Shown here: in pieces, positions 42,139 to 51,678 of the stretch
Numbering within the stretch: position 1 is the stretch's first letter
How the letters are laid out: the number at the start of each line of letters is the position of its first letter
NCBI GenBank assembly: GCA_963210315.1
Contig: OY723274.1
Span: 1,488,001 to 1,552,000 of the forward strand
Length of the DNA: 64,000 nucleotides
Source: Rhynchopus euleeides
Lineage: Eukaryota; Euglenozoa; Diplonemea; Diplonemida; Diplonemidae
Reading direction: 5' to 3'
The notes under the pieces: model-generated
Told to the model about the DNA's origin: nothing
The model's database searches: none
What the model saw: only the letters and a program-made list of their open reading frames with translations
Program-made: the position numbers and the translations under genes

Positions 42139-42835
42139 TCAGTTCGTCTTTTTTACCACAACAGGGAACCTGTCAGTGTCAAAAAGATAGTAGGCAGCGC
42201 TTTGGGCAACAAATTCAACCTCCTCATCAGGCTGCGGTGTTGCTTTTGTTTTGCCCAGATTTGGCGCACAAACAGCAGCCTTATCTTTTTTTGAGTTACG
42301 ATACCCCCACCCACACCCCCCACCCCACACCACTTCCACCACCACCACCCCTCCGCCAATCGGATGATATAGACTCAACTGCCACTCCAAAGAGTATTGC
42401 GCAGGTGGCTGCTGACACGGCGTTGTCCCTTTTCCCCTCAGGGCGACTGACGCCTGCTGCCGCTGACCTCTGCTGGATCACGCCCCGGATGGAGTTGGTG
42501 GTGGTGGCGGGGCGGTGCTTGCCGCTGGCGTGCTGCACCCCTTTTTGAAGCTCTCTGCAGCCCTCCGGCCCTCCGGTCAAAAATACACAAGGCATCCAGC
42601 CAGAGCAAAAAAAACACCATCATGTGGGAGAGTCAACTTTCTCTCAAACTCTCTTCCTTCTATCTCCGAAAAAAGCTCATGCAAGAAGCCCTCCTGCCCT
42701 CTGTGCCCTCACTCATGTCTTTCCTGTAGGGTGGTGTGCCATTCGGCGATGTGCCCTGCTGAGCAGGGCTTTCGTCTGCGTGGTGATGACCCCCGCCTGT
42801 CTCGCAGTGCACCGTGCTCTCATAGGGGAAAGGGT

Positions 42836-42860
42836 GTCTGAGCTTGAAGCTAAGCAGGGT
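42836..42860 (+). other. 5S rRNA-like fragment
   Basis: GTCTGAGCTTGAAGCTAAGC then AGGGT matches the internal part of eukaryotic 5S rRNA around GTCTGATCTCGGAAGCTAAG then CAGGGT at about 22 of 26 positions. The flanks do not continue the match, so this is at most a fragment of a 5S-derived element or pseudogene. Confidence 0.35.
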
Positions 42861-43734
42861 GGCACAAACGAGTCTGCCCGCTTCTGAGAGCCGACCTTTT
42901 CCCCCCAAAGCTGCGCGCTACTGCCTGCGTTGAGATGGATCCGCCAAGCCGCACCCCACAGTGCACCCACCCCTGGCCACAGGCTCACAACCCGCTTCTC
43001 CGTTGGGTTGACAGCCTTGCACCACCGATTTTTGGAATGATTGTTGCATGCAGGCCAGTCTGTTTTTTTTTGTCGAAACCCGATGCCTCCACAGCTGCCC
43101 CCGTAGTGTCGGTTGCCCCTGTGCCACATCTCGATAACGCCGCTGGCGGATATAAACGGTGTGCGCGGGAGGGGATCCTCACTGGATGCAGGCCGGCGGG
43201 ATCTGGGCAGGGTCCGGCCAAAAAATAAATACTGCGTGTCGTGCACAGCAGAGCTTTTCCTAACTAGGGGTCCGGATTCCATGATTTGCACTGCAACATA
43301 ATTATGAAGGAGTTAATACGATTCAAAAGAGTGGGTCTTTGCGACAGTGCCCAAAAACGGTGCCATTTTTTTAGGTGCCTTTCCTCCTTGTCGGAGGAGT
43401 AAAACGCCCGACATTGCGATGGCGAAGATCTTAAAAAGAGGATCTGGAGGTGGTGCGGTATCTTCTGAGTTCTCCTTGCAGGCGGGGAGGGGGGGGGGGG
43501 GTAGGGGGGGTCATAAGCCCCCCTAAAAACGTACGAAAACCAAAATTTTCAACATACCATCAGAACCGCCCTAATACCTGATCTGACCCGAAAATCCGAC
43601 CCATACCCCCCCGGAAACTGTCTGGGGCCCACTTGTGACACCTGATACGCACTTTTGTGATGATTTTTTGGGGTCCTAAAAAATGTACCTCAGTTTCGTA
43701 CCTTGCCTTTGTACCTGAACCACTCCCGACCGCA

Positions 43735-44004
43735 TTATTTCGTTCTTTGCCTTTTCTGCGGTGGTTCTGGCTCAGGTGGCACGCATGTTGCCTTCCCCAG
43801 TGCCTCGGCAAGGTCTTTCTTGACCTGATTAGTGGGAATGTTGTGTTGTTGCGTCAGCAGAATGAGTTCAGCCACCTTCTGGGTGTAGTACTTCGATCGC
43901 ATATGGGTCATTGTGAGTACTTCGTACGCCTGGGAGGCTGCATCGGCATTAGTAGGCAGCGTTGTAGATGCTTTTGCTTCGTCGATCTTAGCCTGTGAAG
44001 GCAC
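43735..44004 (-). CDS. Short protein of element E3, function unknown
   Basis: 89 residues, ending in a nuclear-signal-like tail (PPQKRQRTK) whose codons lie at the inner edge of the left arm. A helical region (AYEVLTMTHMRSKYYTQ) precedes it. It could be the last exon of the neighbouring E3 frame; no family recognised. Confidence 0.35.
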   Translation of the reverse strand: MPSQAKIDEAKASTTLPTNADAASQAYEVLTMTHMRSKYYTQKVAELILLTQQHNIPTNQVKKDLAEALGKATCVPPEPEPPQKRQRTK

Positions 44005-44039
44005 GATTGGGATATTGTACGCCCTGAGAGCCGAAGTGG

Positions 44040-44891
44040 TTATGATTGTGCTGTGTAATTTGCGCCCCGCAGGATATGCACACCACGCAGTCTCGACAAC
44101 ACGTATGAGAGTGTACCATGTGGGGACTCAACAAGGTCATTGGATCGGCATCTGCCTGCCGACTCAGCCCCCACACAGTGCGACCGCAAGGTCGCCAGGG
44201 ATGTCTCAACGCCAGGGGAATACCCTCCCCTGGCGTTGTACAACCCTACTCTCAACCCTCGGGTCCTCTCCTGGAGGCGGTGGTGGCGGGCCCGCAACGC
44301 TTCGTACTTCCGGTACAGACTGGGGTAGTCTGCCCGGCTGACCCGCTCATTGCTTCCTAGATCATCTGCTGCTCTGGAGCTGCCATCACTCTCACTGCCC
44401 ACATCAGTTGGTGTGGGGGTAGGAGCAGGACGAGTGGGAGGAGTAGGAGTGCAGGTGACATCTTTCTTGGCTAGCAAGGAACGCCGCTTTTCCCGCACGT
44501 GCGTGCAGTTGATGCACCACTGCATATATCTGTCGTCACCACGTCCCACTCGCTCTCCTATGTACCCAGCCCGACGGAGCGCCCGAAATAATGTCGCCTC
44601 ACCGATGTCGTGTGCCGTTTTATTTTTACGCAGGTCTGCCACAACGCTCTCTGCCGAGACCCCGCACATCTCCCGTTTGGCGAGCGTCTTTCGAGCAAGG
44701 TACTCCTCTGCAGCAGCATCTGACACCTCTGCGAGGCCCTGGGCACGCGGCATGTGTTGCTCGGCGTGCTGAGTGAGCGTAGTGACACCCTTCCCTTGCA
44801 AAAAACGAAATAATGCGGTCGGGAGTGGTTCAGGTACAAAGGCAAGGTACGAAACTGAGGTACATTTTTTAGGACCCCAAAAAATCATCAC
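44040..44891 (-). CDS. Probable DNA-binding protein of element E3
   Basis: 283 codons, beginning inside the right arm. Residues around 75-125 (SVVADLRKNK, then GEATLFRALRRAGYIGERVG, then RYMQWCINC) have the layout of a helix-turn-helix followed by the Arg-x-x-x-Trp-Cys step seen in Tc1/IS630-type transposases; a threonine- and proline-rich linker follows. No DDE domain is found, so if this is a Tc1-like transposase it is incomplete. The TA duplication of the element agrees with that family. The later part (from about residue 200) may be out of frame or intronic. Confidence 0.4.
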   Translation of the reverse strand: MMIFWGPKKCTSVSYLAFVPEPLPTALFRFLQGKGVTTLTQHAEQHMPRAQGLAEVSDAAAEEYLARKTLAKREMCGVSAESVVADLRKNKTAHDIGEATLFRALRRAGYIGERVGRGDDRYMQWCINCTHVREKRRSLLAKKDVTCTPTPPTRPAPTPTPTDVGSESDGSSRAADDLGSNERVSRADYPSLYRKYEALRARHHRLQERTRGLRVGLYNARGGYSPGVETSLATLRSHCVGAESAGRCRSNDLVESPHGTLSYVLSRLRGVHILRGANYTAQS

Positions 44892-45368
44892 AAAAGTGCG
44901 TATCAGGTGTCACAAGTGGGCCCCAGACAGTTTCCGGGGGGGTATGGGTCGGATTTTCGGGTCAGATCAGGTATTAGGGCGGCTCTGATGGTATGTCGAA
45001 AATTTTGGTTTTGTACGGGCTTATGACCCCCCCTAGGCATACAGTGCAAACGATAATTATTATCGCATACGATAATTATTATCGTACTCCCATTATCGTA
45101 TATTATCGTATACGATAATATACGATAATGGTGCGATAATTTTTTTGAGATTTTCGGAAAACCAGAAATCAGCCCAGAACACATTGAAAAAGTGGTAAAA
45201 GTGGAGCCGGAAGCTGCCATTTTTGCTTCTTTGAATTATTGGTGACGGGGGGCTTCACTCAGAAGTGTAGAATGTCCCTCACAAATGGGTGGCAGACACA
45301 ACACACATAGTGCCATGACATGCGCAGCACTATGTCTGTCTGGGGCATCCTGTCAATGAAGCTGGCAC

Positions 45369-45462
45369 CGTTGGAAGAAGTTTCAGGCACAGGGGGGCGG
45401 AGAGGTTACAGGATACTGCCACGCACATCCGTGACACTCATTTGCGTGTGCGCTCTCGACCC
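45369..45462 (+). repeat. Displaced copy of an internal transposase segment
   Basis: About 94 bp starting GTTGGAAGAAGTTTCAGGCA closely match 46738-46838 inside the transposase gene (GTTGGAAGAAGTTTCAGGCA to GCGTGTGCGC then TCTCGACC), with small indels. The upstream copy lies before the transposase start codon. Confidence 0.85.
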
Positions 45463-45529
45463 GTGTGTCTATCGCTATGTTGTGACTGCATCGCCATCAC
45501 CCTCCACAGGAAACACCAGGGATCAAAAA

Positions 45530-47857
45530 ATGTCTCGTCGTCGTAGGATAAAAGACGACACAACAACGGAGGATGACGCAGAGGAAGATGATGACGGCGA
45601 TGACGAGGAAGAGGGCAGTGATGAGGACGAGCCGGACCAGAAACGCCGTCGCGTCACGGGGGGGAAGGACAAGAAGCCCTCAGCGAAAAAGGCGGCCGTG
45701 AAAAAGCCACCCCCAAAGAAGCCAGCAGCGAAGAAGCCAGCCCCCAAGAAGACAGCACCAAAGCCCGCGGGAAAATCGGAGAGCGCGCAGAAACGCCTGG
45801 ACACGATAAAACTCAGAAAAACGGTGGAGGAAGCCGCAGACGAGGCTGCTGCCAAGAAGAGGATCTCCTTGGTAACAGCCAGGCAGCGGCTGCAGCAACT
45901 GGCGAGGTACGACGCCACAGTTGCTGCGGCCTACACGATCAAGTCGGTGGAGGACCTCCCGTTCGAAACTCGCACCATGCTGCTTGATGCAAACCCCCCC
46001 CGGACATTATCGGACGAAGTCCTGTGGTGCAACCTCTGTAGCATCGTCGTAAAGCATGCTGAATCGACAGTGGCAAAGAAACACGTGACCGACACGAAGG
46101 CGCACCAGACCACATCGAAGGAAGCGCCAGTGCAGGCGGCCCCCTGTGTTTCAACCACGAAGAGCGATCCCACGACCACCGCATCATTTCAAAAGGCATG
46201 GGCACTTGCCCTTGTGATTGCGGGGATCACGCCTCACCAGGCGTCTATCCTTGCGCTGCCGATGACCACCCCTCTGCCGAAGCCCCGGACGCTGCTGGGC
46301 AAGGCCCCGCTGTTCGTCGCGGAGATCCAGAAGAAGATCCGCGACTGCATCACCGGCCGGCCGGTGGCGTTGGGCGTTGATGGAACAGGCCTGCGGCATC
46401 TTGGCTTTGCCATCATGTCGGTCGTCGCCTACGTGGGAGGCAGGGGAGTGCTCCTCCTGTCGAAAGTGCGTGGTGACGGCGAGGTGCACAACGCAGAGGA
46501 CGTCGGGGATGTGCTTGACGAGGTGCGGGAACTGTACGGCATTACCCGCAGTACAGTTGTCGCTGACTTCGGGTCGGTGAACGTCAAGGCGTTTGGCGAC
46601 AAGAAGGAGGAGGGCATCTACTGCCTGGGCCACCACCTCAACGCAGCGTTGAAGCGAGCAGTGCGCCAGTCATACCCCCGGGCGTATGCCTTCTGCACGC
46701 TGGTGTCGCAGTTCTTCGGGTGCAAGTCGCGCCGGCACCGTTGGAAGAAGTTTCAGGCACAGGGGGCGGAGAGGATGCATGATGCTGCAACGAACATCCG
46801 TGACACTCATTTGCGTGTGCGCACCGCTCTCGACCGCGGAGCGGTGCGTGCGCTCCGCAAGCTTCTCCCATCCGTGAACGTCACAGATACCGATGCGGTG
46901 GTGCTGGAGCGGGCTGCCGCCTTTGTGGCGGAAACAGACGACACCCACGCCGCCAATGTGGAGGTGTCCAGCCCTCAGCAACCCGCCTCTACTTCGGACA
47001 CTCGATGGGCAGCGATGTTCGACCTGACAGTCCACCTGCAGACCCGGTGTGCGATGCTGCTGCAGTTCGTCAGCGTGGAGATGGCGAGGAAGAAGAAGCC
47101 ACTCACTCTCAGGCAGCTCTCTGAGCACATCCAGAAGGGAACATGGGAAGAGCACGTCAGCGAGACGGTGGCTGTGGCTGAGATGGTGGAGCCGGTGCTG
47201 TGGCTCGTGCGATGGGTGCAGAACCCGGAAGCCCGTCTGGGGCACATCAAAGTGCGGACTATCACGGAGGAGTACCAGAAGGTGGTGACGAACACCAGTT
47301 ATCCTGCTCCTATCCGCACCTTGCTGAAGGATGCCTGGGAGTCTTGGCCGTCGAAGGCGAGGTTCGAGATGGCGCTCATCTTCGACCCGGAAACCGTGCT
47401 GATGGCTGACTTCGACGACTTCCCCGACATCACAAACCAGCTGGTGTGGGCCGTGGATTTCCATGCCCTTGCTGACGACGAGTGCTGGGCGGAGTTCACA
47501 CAGTACCTCAATGCCCCTGCCGAATCCCTGCAGACCGACACCCCGATTGCGTTCTGGCTGGAGAAGGGGAGGAAGCTGTTCCCCATCCTGGCGCCACATG
47601 TGGTGGCTTGGCTCCGCACGCCTGTGTCGGTCACACAGGTCGACAGTGTGTTTTCGACGGCAGAGTCCCGCAAGTCCAAGCGGGGGTCGAACATCTCGAC
47701 GAAGACCTACGCGGATCGTCTGTTCTTGCAGCGGAACGGCGACCTCCTCGGCTACTTCGACAAGAGCAACCGGTTCGCAGAAGCCCTCGAAAGGGACTAT
47801 GTCTCTGATGATTCCTCTGAGGAGGACGAATCCGAGACTGAGATGGATATCATTTAG
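45530..47857 (+). CDS. hAT-like transposase of element E5
   Basis: 775 residues from the ATG at 45530 (MSRRRR); the frame is open 70 codons further up, but that stretch contains the displaced duplicate. The N-terminus is very acidic, then has a lysine/proline repeat (KKPPPKKPAAKKPAPKKTA) that would act as a nuclear signal. A BED/CGGBP1-like finger follows (WCNLCSIVVKH, then HVTDTKAH). The RNase H-like core has VALGVDGTG and STVVADFGSVNVKA as candidate first and second Asp blocks. The end carries the hAT dimerisation region (FWLEKGRKLFPILAPHVVAW, VDSVFSTAESRKSKRG, LFLQRNGD); the usual Glu of the last block is Asp. The frame is intact, so it may be active. Confidence 0.8.
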   Translation: MSRRRRIKDDTTTEDDAEEDDDGDDEEEGSDEDEPDQKRRRVTGGKDKKPSAKKAAVKKPPPKKPAAKKPAPKKTAPKPAGKSESAQKRLDTIKLRKTVEEAADEAAAKKRISLVTARQRLQQLARYDATVAAAYTIKSVEDLPFETRTMLLDANPPRTLSDEVLWCNLCSIVVKHAESTVAKKHVTDTKAHQTTSKEAPVQAAPCVSTTKSDPTTTASFQKAWALALVIAGITPHQASILALPMTTPLPKPRTLLGKAPLFVAEIQKKIRDCITGRPVALGVDGTGLRHLGFAIMSVVAYVGGRGVLLLSKVRGDGEVHNAEDVGDVLDEVRELYGITRSTVVADFGSVNVKAFGDKKEEGIYCLGHHLNAALKRAVRQSYPRAYAFCTLVSQFFGCKSRRHRWKKFQAQGAERMHDAATNIRDTHLRVRTALDRGAVRALRKLLPSVNVTDTDAVVLERAAAFVAETDDTHAANVEVSSPQQPASTSDTRWAAMFDLTVHLQTRCAMLLQFVSVEMARKKKPLTLRQLSEHIQKGTWEEHVSETVAVAEMVEPVLWLVRWVQNPEARLGHIKVRTITEEYQKVVTNTSYPAPIRTLLKDAWESWPSKARFEMALIFDPETVLMADFDDFPDITNQLVWAVDFHALADDECWAEFTQYLNAPAESLQTDTPIAFWLEKGRKLFPILAPHVVAWLRTPVSVTQVDSVFSTAESRKSKRGSNISTKTYADRLFLQRNGDLLGYFDKSNRFAEALERDYVSDDSSEEDESETEMDII

Positions 47858-48355
47858 AAGGGGGGATGGGGGGGGGGGGGGGCGGCGTGCCAGGTCGTCT
47901 GTCCGTGATGTGGTTCCTGTGCTGTTCGGTGGGCGGGTGGGGGGGGGGGATGACGAATTCTGTCTCGATGTCTGATGACATCGAGGGTGTTGAAGGGACT
48001 GGGGGGGGGGGGCGATGAATCCTGATGACGGACGAGTATGTGAAGGAATCTGACGAGGGCAGTGGTGTTCAAGAATAGTGCAACCCAGTAAGTATCGCAT
48101 ACGATAATCCCATTATCGTATACGACCGGATACGATAATTATTATCGTATGCGATAACATACGATAATGGGATTATCGTATGCGATAATATACGATAATA
48201 ATTATCGTATCCGTTCGTATACGATAATGGGATTATCGCATCATACGATAATGGATTATCGTATGCGATAATAAATTATCGTATGCGATAATTTTCCGAA
48301 AATTATCGTATCTGGTATATGTGCGATAATAATTATCGTTTGCACTGTATGCCTA

Positions 48356-48799
48356 GGGCAGTGGTGGCTGCGTACGCGTACGCAGCGTGATTTTCAAAAA
48401 GTGCGTACGGCGTACGCGTACGCGTACGGCGCTGCGTACGGCAGTCTATGGAGCACAGGAGACAGCCATGGCCGCACACCAAATCCGACCGTCGAACTCA
48501 GGTGTCCCAGGGGCAGCCTTCGAGCCTTCCAGTCGGAAGTGGTACCTTTTGCAGTATGATTGCGGGTGTACTTGCAGGTGTTGCGAGTTATTCGCCACGT
48601 GCGCGGCAAGGAACCATCTGTGAAAGGGAAGATCAAAGTCCAGGGCCCAGCCACCCGCTGGGTGGCCTACTGTGTGCTGAGAGGCCTGGAATACCAGCCG
48701 TACGCAAAATCTGCGTACGCGTACGCAGCGCGATTTTCAGAAAGTGCGTACGGCGTACGCGTACGCGTACCGTACGGCCGTACGCTGCCACCACTGCCC
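48356..48799. mobile_element. Non-autonomous TIR element E6 with CGTACG arrays
   Basis: Ends are GGGCAGTGGTGGC and, inverted, GGGCAGTGGTGGC, flanked by TA (48354-48355, 48800-48801) within CCTAGG. If the true ends are CAGTG, the 8-bp flanks are GCCTAGGG and CCCTAGGG. Subterminal blocks repeat GCGTACGCGTACGC in both halves, and a conserved GATTTTCA(A/G)AAAGTGCG occurs twice in the same orientation. Same GGGCAGTG end class as E1. The left end abuts E5 directly. Confidence 0.8.
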
Positions 48800-48801
48800 T
48801 A

Positions 48802-49660
48802 GGGGGGGGGGGGGGAGGGGCCTTTGTCCTTTGGCCGAGGTGTGGCGGCAGTCCTGTTGCGTGCAAAGAAAAGCGTTTGCCCACCCATCAGAGGAATGTG
48901 GGCCAATCTTCGGGCCAACCCTGGGCAGATCTCTTGATTCATCAAAGAATGTCGTGCGCCTTGCTGCCGCCGCCTCACTGGTCGTTACAAACACCAGGCT
49001 GATGGCCGTTCAGTGTTCTACGCGGGAGAGGTGCCCCTGCTGCGGCATGGTGTTGCTGTGCCAAGAAGGAACAGCAGACATGCAGCCCATAGGCAGAGGT
49101 CCGCATCGCACCAGACCCTTCGCCAAGTCTTGCCATCGCTGCGGGGTATTCGACCAAGCGTATGGTGTGTGTGCCTTGCATGGTCTCACTCCGGCTAGGC
49201 CACCACCGTTGTGGGCAGGGCCCGCACTGCACACTCGGTGCAATTTCAAGCGCACGGCAAGCTAATGGCAAGGGTTTGGCAGTGGTGCTGACTGGGCCAC
49301 AATTGTTATGCAGTACTCCCCCCGCCCCCCAACCCACCCTAGTTTTTTCCCCATGGGATCCAACAAGCCGCGGGAATGGAGCCCCGTCCGCATAGTCAGT
49401 GTCTCCTGCCGCCACCGCCATCCCCCCTGCTCTCCATGCGCACGGCGCTGACGTGACTGTTTGACGATCCCCCCCTCCCTTCCCGTATATTATTTATGGA
49501 AAAAGCGACCCGTGATTCTGATGCCTCAACCCCTTCCCTGTACCCGCTTGGCGGCCAGCACATGGGGATGGGGGGGTGCCGTTGCTTCCTCTGCCCGATA
49601 CGATCCGAACCTTCGGAAAGCCAGTTTCTGGCCTGTCGACCGAAAGCCATTTTTTTTGCT
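48802..49660. other. No supported gene
   Basis: Starts with a G run. The plus frame 48744-49265 has several Cys pairs (RCPCCGMVLLC, SCHRCGVF) but no family match, and its 5' part lies in E6, so it is not called. Confidence 0.4.
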
Positions 49661-49811
49661 ACTTACGAGTAACGAAGGAATACCGTGCGGCTGAATCTTT
49701 AGACTTGCTGCCTTAATGCCACTTCACAGGGTCTTCACTGCCTTGGGACACAAAGTGTGCACCTCAACGAAAACAATAGATCGGAGCTGTTCTTCACAGC
49801 TCCGACTTTTT
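49661..49811 (+). repeat. R1 structured repeat, copy 4
   Basis: After a T run: ACTTACGAGTAACGAAGGAA, then ATGCCACTTCACAGGG, then GTGTGCACCTCAACGAAAAC, ending with a hairpin GGAGCTGTTCTTCACAGCTC(C). The 5' hairpin is shortened. Confidence 0.75.
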
Positions 49812-51384
49812 TTTTGGGCAGTTCCATCTTACAGCGGGGTGCGCAATCCCCTCCCCTCCGCCCCAAGGACTGAGGACGCTCGTCCTGCCGGGTTGGGTAA
49901 ATGATCAAACGAACTTGTGTGGTGTGACACAGCACACCACTCCAGCTACGGGATGCCAAGGAATGCATTGTGCAGCCTTTGCGGGTATGGGGGTGGGGGT
50001 GGTGGGATATGAGAGACTTTGCTCGAGAGGTGCAGGGGCAGGGAGCCTGCTACCAATTCAGTGTACGCAAATGGCGCATGGGTTGCTGTCGGGCTGCATG
50101 GTTCCCTTCAACATACCCTGATTCGCACACACCCCCCCTCGTGTTTTTGGAGGTGTTTTGACCCTGCGTGTTACGATACTTATCATTAGCGCTGTCTCTG
50201 GTCCTGCCACTTTACATTTTTTTCATTTTTCCATTTGGCCAGTGCACACCAAAGGCGCGGCAGTCGACAAGAAGGCGTGCGGCAAAATCGCCGCTCTCTC
50301 GGGGTTTGGCCCTGATTTTCAAAATTTCCGCACAACATCAACTTCTGCGCTTGTGCACAGAAGCGCCGTGCCTGCTTGGCTGAAGCAACCCCTCCAACCC
50401 CCACCCCGTGTATCATTGCCTATTTGCCGCCACACCTTCTTCCCTTCCCAACCGAAAGCAATATCCACGCTCGCTGGTTTTGTTATCACCACAACCCTTC
50501 TATCTTCTTCGCAACTTGGTCCCGCCCCCCCCCCCCCCCAGGATGTATACAATGATCGGTCCCGCGAAAACCTTCACAGCCACTCTCCCCATTCCCTCCT
50601 CTCTCACTCTTCGAGAACACCCGGGCTAGAGTCCGTTTGTTTGACCACACAGTGGCGAAACCCCGTGTATTTTCCGTTGGTGTGTGGTGACGAGAGGGAG
50701 AGATACAGAGACAGATAAGGGTGTGTGTGTGTGTGTGTGGTTATAAAGTTTTAAGGCGGTGTCGCCCTGCACGGGCAGTAGCACCTCCCCTTCAGTATCG
50801 CACTCCCGAAGGATTCCCCAACACGACGTGACACCGGTTTCGACGCGTACTCTTCGTACCCCTCCCCCCGGCCGCGTCTCTTCAGCGAAGAACCGGGGAT
50901 AATCGGACCAGGGCTAGCTAAACCCTGGTGGTGTCACGGGTGGGGTTGGAGAGGGAGAAAAGGAAGAAATGAAGTTGCGAAAAAGTCAAACACTGACACG
51001 TGAAATCAATAAAAAGGGTGGTATATATCGCCCCCTTGCTGCGACGAAGACACTAAATAGTCAGGCCGCTTCAAGAGTCTTGAGGGCTTGAAGGAAGAAA
51101 CAGGTTGCTGATGAGTCTCAGGAGCAGGCACCTTTTGTCCGCCCACATGACCTTCGCCCGAAGGCGAACCTCGTCCAGCTTGGCTCGATCGCCACAGAGA
51201 AGGGGATCATTCTCCGCTGTGGTGAACATCTTAAAAACCGAGGGTGCAGAGGTGGGGCAGCCCACTGGTGCGACAGCAGGCCGCCCCCGGATAGCTATAA
51301 CTAGTGCATGTGTGTGTGTGTGTGTGGTGACCACGTTTTGTGTGGGGAGATCCTGCGCGGATCATAGCCCACCCCCGCCCATTT
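49812..51384. other. No supported gene
   Basis: Mixed DNA with a C run ending in CAG (50524-50540), GT microsatellites (50719-50738 and 51306-51325) and short frames only. Around 50790-50935 the sequence is rich in small inverted repeats (CCGGGG/CCCCGG and ACCAGGG/CCCTGGT). Confidence 0.4.
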
Positions 51385-51678
51385 CTACGTCACAGCGGAT
51401 GCCCCACTCGGGTTAGAGTGTGGGGCCAACTCAGTGCCACTCCGGGGAGGAGGGCGTGCAGCATAGCCGGCGTGGTGTGTGTGGCAGCAATGTGTTAGTG
51501 TTTTGCCATCGCTGTAGCAGTCACCGCATCGGTCCATGCCGTGGCGTTTGCAGAAGCCCATAGTGACCGGGAGCCCATCCCCCTCCTTGTGGTGGTTACG
51601 GCAGCACACCTCCTCCGGGAGGCGTCGCTTCTGGCATGCCGAGCAACTGTGTGTGTGTGTGTGCTGGACCCCGCTCAT
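51385..51678 (-). CDS. Cys/His-rich small frame, uncertain
   Basis: 97 codons with an unusual density of metal-ligand residues: CSACQKRRLP, then VCCRNHHKEG, FCKRHGMDRCGDC, then CCHTHHAG. The spacing suggests two or three zinc-binding knuckles. It may be a transposon-derived finger or one exon of a longer gene. The first codons are a by-product of a GT repeat. No family recognised. Confidence 0.3.
   Translation of the reverse strand: MSGVQHTHTHSCSACQKRRLPEEVCCRNHHKEGDGLPVTMGFCKRHGMDRCGDCYSDGKTLTHCCHTHHAGYAARPPPRSGTELAPHSNPSGASAVT

Larger units (their letters stand above)
41783..43501. other. No supported gene; one large hairpin, one 5S-like fragment
   Basis: C-rich start (41786-41820), then mixed DNA. 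Frames are short and overlapping. Two small features inside are listed separately (42028-42138 and 42836-42860). Confidence 0.4.
43504..45033. mobile_element. Foldback TIR element E3, same end family as E2
   Basis: Both ends start GGGGGGGTCATAAGCCC, and TA flanks them (43502-43503 and 45034-45035). The inverted arms are about 235 bp (43504-43745 against 44795-45033) with a few mismatches and a short insertion in the left arm. The shared GGGGGGGTCA end and TA duplication group it with E2 and E4. The interior holds two minus-strand frames. Confidence 0.8.
45036..48353 (+). mobile_element. hAT-like transposon E5 with ATACGATAAT subterminal arrays
   Basis: The TIR GGCATACAGTGCAAACGATA is perfect for over 25 bp (45036-45065 against 48325-48353). 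Both subterminal regions (45050-45140 and 48090-48340) are packed with variants of ATTATCGTATACGATAAT, likely transposase binding sites. It carries one long intact transposase gene. The flanks are CCTAGG on both sides; read as TA plus TIR, the left TA is shared with E3 and the right TA with E6. An 8-bp direct duplication next to the CAGTG is not present, which is odd for hAT. Confidence 0.8.

Noticed and set aside
46670-48100. 476-codon frame on the minus strand
   Set aside because: Antisense to the intact E5 transposase, and it runs into the subterminal repeats.
48744-49265. Cys-containing 173-codon frame
   Set aside because: Its first part lies inside element E6, and the Cys spacing matches no finger type.
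51095-51140. Hammerhead ribozyme (CTGATGAG near 51109)
   Set aside because: No GAAA box after a stem II, and no closing stems could be drawn.
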